Shown here: positions 12,405-24,254 of the stretch, one piece after another | Layout: each line of letters begins with the position of its first letter | Numbering within the stretch: position 1 is the stretch's first letter | DNA from: Chimonanthus salicifolius | Taxonomy: Eukaryota; Streptophyta; Magnoliopsida; Laurales; Calycanthaceae | Direction: 5' to 3' | DNA length: 64,000 nucleotides | NCBI GenBank assembly: GCA_013350335.1 | Contig: CM023540.1 | Coordinates: 33,563,925-33,627,924, forward strand | Notes under the pieces: model-generated | What the model saw: only the letters and a program-made list of their open reading frames with translations | Databases searched by the model: none | Told to the model about the DNA's origin: nothing | Program-made: the position numbers and the translations under genes

Positions 12405-12428
12405 TCTCTCTCTCTCTCTCTCTCTCTC
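12405..12428. repeat. (CT)n tract in probable WRKY leader
   Basis: A CT dinucleotide run about 120 bases before the WRKY start codon. CT-rich tracts are common in plant 5' leaders, so this probably lies at or near the transcription start; that placement is inference. Confidence 0.6.
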
Positions 12429-12545
12429 AGAAACCCAATTCTTACTTTAATTTCTTAACTCTGTTTTGATCAGCAACATAGAAAGTGAAACAAATCGAGG
12501 AAGAGTACGAGGGGAAGAAGCCCAACAAATTCTAAAGCCTAAGAG

Positions 12546-14216
12546 ATGGAGGATTGTTCTTCCACTCAACGAGATTTCAAGTCTCCAAAAGACTCAAAGA
12601 AAGAAAATCAACCGTGCAAAAGAAGGTGATTAATCAAAATTTTATAAGCTATTACTACTTTGAAGGATTTTGGTGCTGTGCATATTAGCTAAGTTTCTTG
12701 TATTTGTGGGATTTTTCTTGTGTTTCAGAAAAGTAGTTGAGAAGACTGTGGTGACAGTGAAGATTGAAGAAAATGCTGGGAAGCAGAAGGGCGAAGGTCC
12801 ACCTTCTGATTTCTGGTCATGGAGAAAATATGGACAAAAACCCATCAAAGGATCTCCTTATCCAAGGTGATTTGTTTTACCCTTTTTCTTTTTTCTTGTG
12901 TTAGCACTGATTTTAAATGGATTTCCTAGAACAAATCCAGCTCTCTAATTCTATCTAAATTTAAGGATTTTACTTCAATTTTTCATGAAAATTTTGGTCA
13001 CTGTTTCTAAATATACCTATTTTTCTCTCTGCATAACCCCAATCATAGGATCATCCACTAAAAAAAAATATTCTGAGGTCCTTTCTTCTCTCCTTTTTCT
13101 TTTTTGTTCTGTCGAGCTGTTAGTAGTATCAAGAACTTAAGACTTGTCTCAAAGGATCAAGGATCAAAAAGTGTGAAGTGTCCAATCTAACTTACTTACC
13201 CCAATTATAAATAATGATAAGGCAATTATTCGTTTGAAAAATTCCATCTTTTGAAATTTTAAATTTCATCAAATGGATGTAGGGCCTGACAGTATTAGTG
13301 TCAGGTCTTATGCCCCTGATTTCTCATTCCCAATCTTATAGTACTGAAGCCCTAAAAGGCTGATAACAATACCTTAAGGTTGCATTTAAAGTGGGGGAAT
13401 TTTTTTAAGAGAAAATAAAAAGGATTCTACCATCTTTGGATTAAGAGAAATTTTTAATATAAAATAAAAGGAAGATGGTTTCTATCAGAGAGACTAAAAA
13501 CCTCTCAAGCAAGGGAAAATGCTAGTGTGGCATGATCTCATCTTGGTACTAATTTTTTATAAAAAAAATTGTTAATTCATTTTCTCAAGTCACATGAAGA
13601 TCTCTTTTAAGGTCTGGTTTTACTTTCCCATTAAATAATCTCATCATTTTTTTCTTCAATTTTCAATTTCGTCAGGGGCTATTACAGGTGCAGCACATCA
13701 AAGGGATGTTCAGCCAAAAAGCAAGTTGAGAGATGCAGAACAGATGCATCAATGCTCATCATCACCTACACCTCCAGCCATAACCATCCAGGCCCAGATA
13801 TCCACAACAATTTGACCCGACAACCCGAAGAAAACCAGCCCATTGTGAACAATCCCGACACTTCAGAACAACCACAACCATCACAACCACCACTACCACC
13901 ATCACCACCACCACCACCACCACCCATCATAAGTGAAGAAGATTTTAATGAGAATTTCCACTTCCATACACCCATCAACAGCTCAGACGACAGCTACCAA
14001 GAACACCCATTAGCAGTTCTGAATAAATCACAAAATCCCATCAACATCATCTTTGATGAAGAACCCCTTTCTTACCCCAAAATCATGTCCTTGTCAACAC
14101 CAAAATCAGAAGAGAATGACTTCTATGATGAGCTTGAAGAGCTACCCATCCCTTCATCTTTTACAAGCTTGGTGAGGATCAGCTTCTTTGATGAAAGGAT
14201 TACTTGTCTAGTATAA
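12546..14216 (+). CDS. WRKY transcription factor, group IIe (WRKY65/69 type)
   Basis: A sequence-specific nuclear DNA-binding protein expected to recognise W-box (TTGAC) promoter elements. The exons are 12546-12625, 12729-12866 and 13676-14216, all with GT-AG borders, giving 252 residues. The start is the first ATG of an exon that splices in frame. The DNA-binding domain shows WRKYGQK at residues 58-64 and a C-X5-C-X23-H-X-H zinc finger (Cys78, Cys84, His108, His110). The conserved phase-2 WRKY intron interrupts the arginine codon of YPRGYYRC. Before the domain lies a basic stretch ([15 protein letters not shown]); after it comes a Pro-rich segment with polyproline at about 145-155 and an acidic Ser-rich tail suited to activation. 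A single domain with this zinc finger places it in group IIe; the neighbourhood of the motif resembles WRKY65/69. The exact orthologue is not claimed. Confidence 0.93.
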
Positions 14217-16440
14217 GAAATATACTGTAATTGTCTATATACCACTAGTAGTCCTTTTTTTTCTCTTTTTTTTTTTATATCTTCTCCCTAGATTTACTGT
14301 CTCTTTGAAAGATGAAAAATGACATGATGTATATGTTTTTAGGGCGCAAATGGTAGAAGTGATCTTAATGGAAATGTTGTACAAACTTTCTCCAAGCACC
14401 AACTTTGCCCTTGGCAATAAAAAATATCATCAACAATGCTAGGATTTTTTGCTTTGTGGGAAGCATATATTTTTCTGATGCACCAATGATTTGTCACTAG
14501 TTTCTATTTAAGATTTTTTTTTTAAAAAAAAAAGAATGTTAATGTTAGATGCAAAATTCTAAGTGCTCAATGCATAAAAAAAAGTTGATGTGTCAAAATC
14601 TCATCTGATGCTTCTGTGGCACTAATGTTTGTTAATATATTATTTATTCTTATATTCAACATTTTGTATCCAACATTAAGTAAATGTTGAATGAAAAATA
14701 GGACAGTGTTATTAGTGTAATATTCACACAGCCGACAATCCAAAACTTTAGAAAATATGTAAAACATTGGATGTGAAATGAAAGTAGTATTCTCCATGAT
14801 TAAATAAATACATGCAAGTGGTGAAAGTTATAAGTGGGAAATAGACAAAGAGAGAGAAGAGTTGGAGATTCCTGTATGATTTTTGCTTTAGATATTTGGA
14901 AGGATACCACGAGTCTCACGAGGCTGCTTTGTTTTTTTTTGGAAGAAAAGTCGTGGCTGTTTGTGGTCGTCTGATTAGATAGCAGGATGTAATCTCTATC
15001 AATAATAAGAATAAAAGGGTTGTGTACTTTGGCAGTTTTCTCAATGGGCGCCAGCAACAGTTATTGTAATTTACTAACTCCACTCTTTAGTCCACCATTA
15101 AGATGAAAGTTGGCTCTTAGATATTAGAGTTTTCAACTAATTCAGAACATGTGCAAGTGTCTATGTTCAAATGCACTAGTTAAATTTATTAGAAGTGATC
15201 CTTTGAATTGGAACGAAAATCAAATTCAGAACTCTCTCATTTGGAGATGTTCTTGGTCATCACTCCGATTAGTGGAGGAGAGGGAGGAAAACTATATGCA
15301 TTGGGTACAAAAAGATTTGATTGATAGTAGATTGAAATAGTTAGAACTATTATTTTTACAAATTTAGATATAATATTTTACAATATTTATTATATGCATT
15401 CTTATCATTGTATCAATATTTTAGTTTTAATTTAAAAATTAAAAAGTTAGAATAATTTAGTAGGTCTGATTTTTAACTATTCTATATCTCTCATAACAAT
15501 CTCTCTATTTTTTTTTTTTTCATATGACTCATCCTTTGAAATAGCATAATTTGTATTTAAAATAAAAACTTTTTGTTATCCAAAATTCCAAAGTGAATTT
15601 GAAGTTTATTTCAATATCAAGGAAAATAAGACCCAAGTGTGGCAGAAAATAAAATAAAATAAATAAAATAAAGCATTTCCACCTTAATTCAAGTTAGACA
15701 AGTGGATCTGATGAGTGCTAAGAGGCAATTCATCCACTAGTGATAAAATAAAGAGTAGTTATGGTATGTTTATGGCTTTATGCACTATTTTCACATAAAA
15801 TGTCTACGATTCAATTATTAAAACAAAAGTGAATCTAGTTGAGCCGATCATGAATGAGGAAATACCCAAAATTTTCCTTCTCTTTATGGTTGCCACATCT
15901 CATCTATCCAAAATTTATCCTAAGTTAAACGAATAGTTTATTTTCAAAATCCATTGGGGTCATTTATTATTTGAAAAAGCGAAAAAAAAAAAAGAGGATG
16001 AGGGCATCTCTAGTTGTTACTTGTTAAAACTTGCATGCCACCAAAGAATAATTTTTTTATTGATTTTGTGTACCCATTTCAATTGGGATGTCTTCCACTA
16101 TCCATAGCATTTCCCACCCATTGCAAACTCAAGTGTCCAACATATAAATGGTCTCTCTGAGGGAGCCATGGGCCCCACAAACAAGGAAACTTGGCCAAAT
16201 AGGATAGTGTACACGTATGATTCACCAAAGTGATGAAAGTAATAAATGCTCACAAGAAAATTGGAGCAATAAATTATGAAGGTAATCATGAGAGGGGAAC
16301 AATGACATTTTAACACAGTAGGATTCTCGCTCCAAACTTGTGCAGTCATTCGTGTCCGACTCATTGTATTGTTGTAGTTAACTCAGTCACTCAACCGGGT
16401 AGTGATTGTCCACAACAAAATATTTAAAGGGAATTCTCTG
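14217..16440. other. 3' flank of WRKY and intergenic, no gene seen
   Basis: The first 200 bases are the likely 3' untranslated region of the WRKY gene. The remainder is AT-rich, with short A- and T-runs and no exon that I can support on either strand. Confidence 0.45.
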
Positions 16441-16479
16441 TTGAAATTCACTTTTAGAGACTCCAGATTTACATATCAC

Positions 16480-17130
16480 TGAAAGATCTGGCTTCATTCT
16501 TTCCAAAATCATTTGGTTCTTCTGAATTCTATTTTGAGTTCAGTGGCACTTTTAAGTCTTATGGCACTATTCTCTCTTCTGGTCATAACATCAAAGTTGA
16601 ATCGGGCATTACAGAATCACTCTCCCTACGGTGTGCACAGTTGAGTCGGGCATTGCAGACATCATCATCCACTTATTGCCACCAAAAATCACAATGTAGT
16701 GACTGGTGGCCTCCATCAGCTAATGAACTGTCTAGTTCTCATGGGTATTTTCAAACAAGGCAGAGCCCTCAGAAAGGTGCATTTGACCTCACTGACTTTC
16801 CTAAATCACCAGTGACAGTACGAGAGAACGACCTCATGTCAATGGTGATGGTAAGGTCTTTGACGTTTTGATCATCTCATGGCATCATATTATTTGAAGC
16901 TTGTAAGAGAAATCTGGTAGTAATTTCAGGAGGTCATTCCATGTTGACTTCTATGCACCTGCAGAGGAGAGGCTGAGGTTTGGCCAGTGCCCTAACGAGG
17001 CCATGGCCTGTGACAGCTGCAACATTATGTGGGAGGGTGTGGCTGTTATCACCAGTAACATGTTTGACTTCATAATTCCAGTCGATACGCTTCTGTTGAA
17101 GATGTGCCATGCCAATTCATCCCAGTTTAG
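16480..17130 (+). pseudogene. Coding-like remnant, unidentified
   Basis: One frame from about 16480 to 16855 stays open for roughly 125 codons with protein-like composition (for example FYFEFSGTFKSYGTILSSGH and DLTDFPKSPVTVRENDLMSM). It ends at a good donor (gatg|gtaagg). A branch-and-acceptor-like tract (aatttcag) at about 16927 precedes a second open stretch to about 17132 that includes CPNEAMACDSCNIMW and FDFIIPVDTLLLKM. Joining the two at those borders does not keep the frame, and no start codon is evident. I therefore read it as a truncated or broken gene copy. A local duplication (cgggcattacag / cgggcattgcag, about 45 bases apart) lies inside it. I do not recognise the family. Confidence 0.35.
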
Positions 17131-17945
17131 TTAATAATAACATATCTGCTGGATTTTTCATCTATAAGATTTTTTTTCGGGAGAGGAGGGGTGGGGATGG
17201 AAGCAGTGGATCTTGCATTAGATGCTGAGGAAGCATTCCAGAAAAGGATGGGAAGGTTACTATTGTCGACACTGTAATGAATAATGACAGAACAAACAAT
17301 AACGTTACCCCTGCAAGGTGGCGGCTTTAGCAAGTGCAAGATACCACCAATCAAGTCTACAATGCACTCAGCTGGTGAAATTCATCTGTAATCTCCATTA
17401 CCGTATGCGGTTGAATGTTTGAAATGATCTCAATCTAAAGAACTAAGAACCACAGGATGTAAAGTTTCTCCAATTGGTCTGATGCATCCCCATGATGTAA
17501 CAGTAATCATCAGAAAATAAAAATTAGATTGAACTCTGCATCCATCCAAAGTCAAATAACCCATGGATGCACCATGCTCCAACTGTCAATTTTGACAAAT
17601 AGAAGAACAATAAAAATACAAGATGCAGCTCTTGCCAATCTTCCATGCTCTGAAAGAAAACAGCCCCATCAATGGAGACTCTAGTCCTTACTATCTACTG
17701 CTGGTAGGATTGGAAAGGCATTGAGCGATACATGATGACTCCATCCAGTAACAGATAAGAAATATCAACAGATGATGCCTATATGATCAGTGGCAACTTA
17801 CATTGAAGGAACCAGTCATCTACACGCTCTGCATCAATATGAAAATTATTGTCCCTCACCAACCCCAGTTACAAAATATTTAGATGTGCAAGATTCCTGC
17901 ACAAATTGAAGCCATGAAGACAACATTGACCATTGAATGGAGAGC

Positions 17946-18195
17946 TCAGCAGGTCGTTACTGGCTGTATTGTTGCATGAATTGCTCGATAGCATTGGAGA
18001 CTGCATAATGGAAGTTTTGACTTAGAATCCCGGTATTTGTAAGCATTTGTACATGATGGACCAGCACACTTCTCTCGGGGAGGAGGATAACTGTTAACAT
18101 GAGAAACCCACCAAGAATGAGTACAATATGAATCTTTTTCTCCTGCATGTATGCATCTCTACGTGTGTATGTGTGCAAGCACACAAGTGAGTGAG

Positions 18196-18254
<59 letters not shown>

Positions 18255-21115
18255 GAGTTTGGGGTGGGGGGGCAGGGGAAGTCCATTAAAATCTTCATGT
18301 GAAATGATCACTTGCACTAGTGTGTGCCATATTGCCCTGCACACCTTGGCATGGGGGCCATCAAATGTGGTGGTAATGGGTCTGTTGGAAAGGTTTTTCC
18401 TTAAATATGTAGCTCATCATATATCACCTTGATTGAATCAATCAAGCTATGTTTTTAAAGGCCACGAAGTTAAAAAAAGAAAATAATTTAAATAGATCAA
18501 ATTTAATATAACTAATTGAAATAAGATTATTAATGATAAGTTGGACTAGGACCATTTTCTCAAATAGAAAGTTAGGTTTTGATGGTTGTTGTGACGAATA
18601 ATGAAGTGATTGTTGGATTTTATCTTGGCTCTCTCTCTCTTGTCTGAGGAATCATCTTCTTCTATTCTCTTCCCTCTTAAAGTTTCTTCCTCTTCTAGTA
18701 GTTCTATATTGTGCTACATCAGAGAGAGTGATTCAATTAGTTCCACAAGAAAAAATGGTTTTATACCTGCATGGCTTTGAGTGAAATATGCTAGGCAATC
18801 CTGTGTCATTGGAGAATGTAACAGTTGTGCCTGTCGGACCCATAACCCATCTGACAGTGTTTGATGCAATAACTGAAGCATTTGCAGCCTTCTCCTGCAT
18901 AGACAATTAAAGTTCTGAATTCAGAACAAACAACATTTGAGAATGGTTTGCAGATAACAAGCATTAGTGCAAATTAAGTACCTGTGCCAGTTCATCCCTC
19001 CGCTTTCGCATCTTCTCTTCTCGCTTCTTTTTATTGGAATCTTGACCAAGTATTTTCCTAATTGCCTCTTTCTGTGAATTCAAGACCAGGCTACAAGTCA
19101 TTTCCCATTTTTTAGGAGAGATCATTCACAGATGAAAATAGAACATAACAGAGAAATTACTCTCAACGAGGAAAACAAATAAACCAGGAATGGCATGAAA
19201 ACCTGAGATTCTAAGGCTGCCTTCTCGTTCTGCATTCTTCGTCTCTGAGCAGCCTCAGCTTTCTTCAGCTGCTGATCCACTTCAGAAAGTTTCTCCTTTT
19301 GCTCTGTCATAGGTAAATTTAAGTATATGAAATAGAAAATAAATTCAAGAAAATCAAAATGTAACAATTGTTTCAATAACCAAAGGAAAGACACGAAAGG
19401 CCTTACTTCTAGGTGGAGCAGGGGGTAACCCATTCGGGAACTCAATCAAACTTGCATTTCCATTAGCAGATTCATCTTTTCCTGACTGAAGGGCACGTTG
19501 ACGCATTGTAAGAGAGACTTCCTTCTTACCATCCATCAAGGAGTCAACAGATTCCTTCTTCTGCTTCTTTCTTTTTCCCTCAAATCCTACATCCAATCCA
19601 AGTTCATCCTCTTCATCTTCTTCAACATAATCATCATCTTCAGGTTCTCTCTCTAATCTTGATTTCTTCTTACCATCCCTGCCTGTCCGTGATGAACCAT
19701 ATTCCTCCTCCTCCTCCTCCTCCTCCTCCCCACCTGTCATCCTCCTTTTAGAGGCTTTTGAAGTTCTCTGTTTCTTGTTATTTTCATCCCTATTTTCTCC
19801 GTACTCATTAGCATAATCCACACCAGCCTTTGCAGTTTTCAGTCTCTCAAGATAACGAATCTCATCATCTTCATCACCATCCTCAAATGCGCCATCCAAT
19901 ACACGCCTCTTTGGAACCCTCTTGCTCTTACGAACCGGCTCAGAAGGTACAGTGCCATGGGTTTGCTTTTCAGGGACATTAGCTTCTGACATTTTACTTC
20001 TTGAATCCTCCTTCGACTTGTGACTGAACCTCCCTCCATGGAAATCTTCCACCCCACGATTTCCTACCACCGCATTGTTGTCATCCGAGTTATCCTGCAG
20101 CAAATAACATTAAGATGTTTGACCAACTATTGGAGAAATGCATGCAGTTAGCTAAGCATCTACTAATGAAACAAATATAAAAACTAAAGCTAAAAAAAAA
20201 CAAATCCAATTTCATACGGAATGATGATGATAAAAATGGTCTCATTATTTAGCGTTTAACTGTAAATGAAAACATGACTTGAGCCTACACAACCTTTTAT
20301 AGTAGAAACGTTGAGAACCTTCCAACTGTATTACGGCTGGAGTCGATATAAGTTGACATAACATGCTAAAGAGTTTTAAAAACACAAAGTAGATGGAGAA
20401 TATTTTATCAGAAGTACCTGGAGAACTAGCTTATAACGCTGTCGAGGGACATCTGAAGAACGAGAATGCTTGATAGAACCACTATTACCACTATCTGATG
20501 TGGACTTTGCATGTATTGTACGTGTAACTCCTCCAACCTTGAGCTTCACCTTTCTAAGCTTGTTCTCATGTGATGATGAGTCCCCTCTACTGCCCAATAG
20601 TCCCATACTGCAGTTATTGCCATTACTGCTACCTGCATTTCTCAGTTGTGATTCAAAGCCATCCTTCACCTTGCTTGTGCTTTTCCAATTTGCTGGTGCA
20701 AGTACACCTTCACTGCATCTTTTGAAGTCCGGCGCATTCCTTCCCTGGTCATGCCTAGTTGAAAATCCAGATCTTGAAGCATTGTTCCTGTAAAGCCCAT
20801 CCAATTCGTCAAAAACTATATCATCCTTCTTCAACTTTTTTGGAATACTGCTAAATCAACTCTATTAAATGAGGAATACCTTGAAGCAGAACTGTTGAGA
20901 TTGATTTCTTTCCTACGAAAACCAGTATCATAGCCCACATTTTCATCACTTGAGACCTTGCTAACAGTATCTGAAGGTGGGGTAGAAGATGAAGGTGAGA
21001 GATCTCGATTGTCAAAAAACTTAGGTGTATCAGGCCGAGGCCGCCTGGTTGTGTTGCTCCGCTTTTTCCTCACAGCATTGGCAACATCAAATCTAGAGCC
21101 TATAAAGCCTTCCAT
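17946..21115 (-). CDS. INO80 chromatin-remodelling complex subunit B (PAPA-1/IES2 region, HIT zinc finger), with one-base frameshift
   Basis: Nuclear subunit of the INO80 ATP-dependent nucleosome remodeller. Coding exons on the minus strand: 21115-20418, 20094-19407, 19303-19203, 19071-18982, 18894-18767 and 18090-17946, all with GT-AG introns that keep frame. If one base is restored, the chain gives 616 codons. Seen in order: a basic N-terminus; KVKLKVGGVTRTIHAKSTSD; acidic tracts (a run of Glu coded by GAG/GAA triplets near 19700-19730); the PAPA-1/IES2-like helix with ALQSGKDES, QKEKLSEVDQQLKKAEAAQR and KEAIRKILGQ (about residues 430-530). At the C-terminus is a HIT-type zinc finger with PREKCAGPSC and LCSLQCYRAIH. 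The first exon breaks frame at a run of six T (20836-20841 on the plus strand). One more base there joins ...VFQ to KKLKKDD and continues the protein. The last intron (18766-18091) carries an AT/AG microsatellite. Confidence 0.88.
18198..18254. repeat. (AT)n-(AG)n compound microsatellite
   Basis: An AT run of about 33 bases passes directly into an AG run of about 24 bases. It lies in the last intron of the INO80 subunit B gene, so the open frames crossing it are artefacts. Confidence 0.95.
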
Positions 21116-22950
21116 TGGAACAATACAAACTCACAACAAAGTCCCAATGAACCTTCTTCTTGCAACAATACCGATAATGGGAAATAATATTCTCCAATAC
21201 CTATGCAGCCATTACAAGAATTAGAACATCAGCAACTGACAGTAAATTCAAAAGCAGCGGACAATGAAAAATGTAAACCTCAGCATTCAAAATAATACTT
21301 CACAAATGCATCCAAGATAAACCATAGAAAATAATTAACACATGATATATATGATAGTGAGATTTGAGAAAGACAGTGCCAAAAATATACTTGCTAATTC
21401 ACATTTCAGAATATGAAACGCATCAATGGATCCCATTGGTAAAGCCAGTGTTTGGATTGACAATATACATCATGTAGCATAGAAATTTTATCAAGATACA
21501 TTTTCAAAAGAGAATACAATACAAATGTATGGACAGTGATCCAGAAATAACAATCCAACATGTCAGTACTATTGGCATGTATCACATCACACTGCACTCC
21601 GATAATTATTATCTGTATCAACACAGTGACATGAGGAGATTAAAAATTAAAAATGTGTAAAAAATATATTATTAAAAAAGGAAATGTAATGAGAGATCCA
21701 TGGGGAAATCCAAAGAAACCCAATGCTTCAAGTAAATTGTACAAGAAACGATGAGAAGAAAAAAGCAAAAAACTATAGACACCATTGAATAGTATGAGGA
21801 GAAACAAAGCATTTAAGAATCATAAACGATGAAAACCAAACAAGTGAAGAAACCCAAAAGAAAAAACCTACAACCACAACCTGACAAAATCAATACAACC
21901 CGAGACGAGACGAGAAAAACCTAAACCTGCATCGATGCATCCACAGAAGCGTGAGGAGATCATCAAATCAACAAGGAGGAAAATATTATGATGAAATTGG
22001 TGGATGCTCCGTGAGAGGAAGAAAGGGCCAAGAGAAAAATGTCGCATTCTAATCAACCCAACAACCCAAATCAGAAGAATAAACAACCTATATGAAAACA
22101 GCACCGTAGAACCGAAAATTGGAGAAATCAACACAAACCCAGATAAGAAATGACAATCCCAACCGACCCACCAAAAGAAATCAGAAGAAGTCAACAAACC
22201 CACATGAAAACAACATTCCCCCAATCACAAAAAAAATTGGGGAATCAACACAAACCCTTATAAGAAAATCCTAATCCCAATAGACCCACGAAAGCAAACA
22301 GAAGGAATCAAGAATCCACATCAAAACAACAGCCCAAAATTGAAAATTAAAGAAATCAACACAAATCCAGATGAGAAAATCCCAAACCCAATCGACCCAT
22401 TCGCGAAAATGGAAGGAGAGTGGAGGTGGAATCAGCAAATAGACATAAAAGATAACATCTGAACGCAATCGACTGAACAACAAGAAATTTGAAAAAGTCA
22501 AGAGGGAAAAAAGACCCAATTCTGCAGCGACCCGCCACACCAACCAAAATCAAGAAGAAATTGAGAAGATGTTTAAAAAAGAAAAAGGCCCATACAGAAA
22601 TCAAGAAAGGAACGCACGCAGGAAGAAATAGACAATAACTAAGTGAAAGATGAGAAAAGGCGTTACCTGGACGACGAGATTGGGAAACCCTTGTCCGTAG
22701 AGTCGTGGGGATGCTTCTGGAGAAGGATGGAGGAAAAGGAGAAAGATATAGAGAGGGAGAGGGGGGTTATTAGGGTTAGAAAAAAGAAGAAGAAGAAGAA
22801 GAGGAGGTACAATAGGTTTTTTTGTTGTTGTGAAGTCGTGGCAAGAAAGATAAAGGAAAGGAAGTAGAGAGTATTTGGAGGCCTTGTTTGGGTCCTCCTC
22901 TTGATGATGATGAAAGGTGTATACTACTCTCTTAATCTTCGCCATCTTTC
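21116..22950 (-). other. Leader and 5'-UTR intron of the INO80 subunit B gene
   Basis: A clean donor (ccag|gtaacg) ends a probable leader exon at 22667. A plausible acceptor (gctgcatag) near 21204 opens the exon that carries the start codon at 21115. This makes a 5'-UTR intron of about 1.46 kb, long but common in plant housekeeping genes. The leader exon is CT-rich on the transcribed strand. It contains an upstream ATG at 22945 opening a frame of exactly 93 codons to the donor; after splicing that frame does not match the main one. The transcription start is probably between about 22950 and 23030. Confidence 0.6.
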
Positions 22951-23039
22951 TTATTCCTCTCTCTCTTCTCTCTGTTATTAGCTCGCTTCTCTCTCGCTCT
23001 TATTTTCCTCTTCCCGGTCTTTCAACTCGAAGGCGCAAG

Positions 23040-24250
23040 CGGGGAAAATATGCAGGGTCTGGGCTTGGGGTTGGGCTTTAAGATTTAGTCAGCCGCACAT
23101 CTGACCCAGCTATTAATAGGCCCAGTAAAATCTGACCCCAGCTATTATTCCGACCTCAATTCAAAATATTTTAAAGATAAATAGGTATAATTTTTTTGAC
23201 TAATCTATTGAATAGGTTAATTTCACCACAATTTACTTACAAATCAATATATAAATGGTGACAAAGTCAACTCAAGTTGACTTTGATTTGACTTTACTTA
23301 ACTACTGATATGTTTACATGAATATTTTCCTGATTCAATACAAATATTTATGAATTCAAAATCAAGATGAGAGGTATTTTTTATTGCTCAAACCAAGGAA
23401 ACAAATCTCACTTGATATGATATGTATCGCCTGATCTCTTTAAAAAAATAAGAGAGATTTTTCGGCCAAAATATCAATCGATACCGAGATTTAAATCTCT
23501 TCCTCAAAATGGTAAATCTCTTCAAGTGCCTTTACAAATTATTGTGGTATAATTTAAAGTTTTGCGTATGATGTAACCCCTATCAATACAATGGATATGG
23601 ACCTTAGAGAGGTGTGTGGAAATAAAAATTAAACAAATTTCAAGAGATAAATAATTCAATGATATGAATAAAAAGTGATATTAGTATAGTAAGAGTATAT
23701 TGAATTAAGAATAAACAATAGTAGTTTTATTGTGATCATCTTGACTTATTCCTGTGTATTAAAGGCGCTAAATTTATTTAAAAAGTAATTTATACATTGA
23801 GTCTCTCTAAAAAATTCTTCACTGTTACAATTATAAATCCAAATAATTATAAGCCAACATAACTTCCTAGCATACTTATATGATTTTCTAGAGTATATAT
23901 ATGTTTTAAGATTTATATATTATTTGTACATTACTATGTAAAATGATAATGTGACATATTTAAATTAATTTGCACATCAATGCTTTGTTGTTTCTAATAA
24001 TGTAGATCATTGTGTTTGAATCTCGATTTTATGAGGTATAGGAATCCATTGTTTAGCACATTCTTATAAATTTGTTGGTTTATAGGTATTTTTATTTAAT
24101 AAATTTGTGATTTTTAAAATGAGTTAAATGTTTTTTTTTTTAAATGGATAAATGAATCTAAACGAGTTTGTGTTTGGGTTGATTAAATAAGTCATCCTAC
24201 TTAACTAATGGAATGAGTAGGTCTAGATAGACCCAACCAGTTTATTTTAA
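23040..24250. other. Intergenic, no gene seen
   Basis: AT-rich sequence with scattered degenerate repeats (for example a piece at about 23410-23520 with atttttcggcc and cgataccgag words related to the ATCGGCCGAT elements). No exon found. Confidence 0.45.
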
Positions 24251-24254
24251 AATG

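Noticed and set aside
13766..13978. Gly-rich open frame on the minus strand
   Set aside because: It is the antisense of the Pro-rich segment of the WRKY protein.
17957..18184. Minus-strand open frame of 75 codons
   Set aside because: It is a shadow frame over the HIT zinc-finger exon of the INO80 subunit B gene.
20848..20879. 32-base GT-AG intron in INO80 subunit B
   Set aside because: It would restore frame, but it is shorter than functional plant introns, and the skipped codons (YSSFNRVDLAVFQ) read as protein that continues smoothly if one homopolymer base is added.
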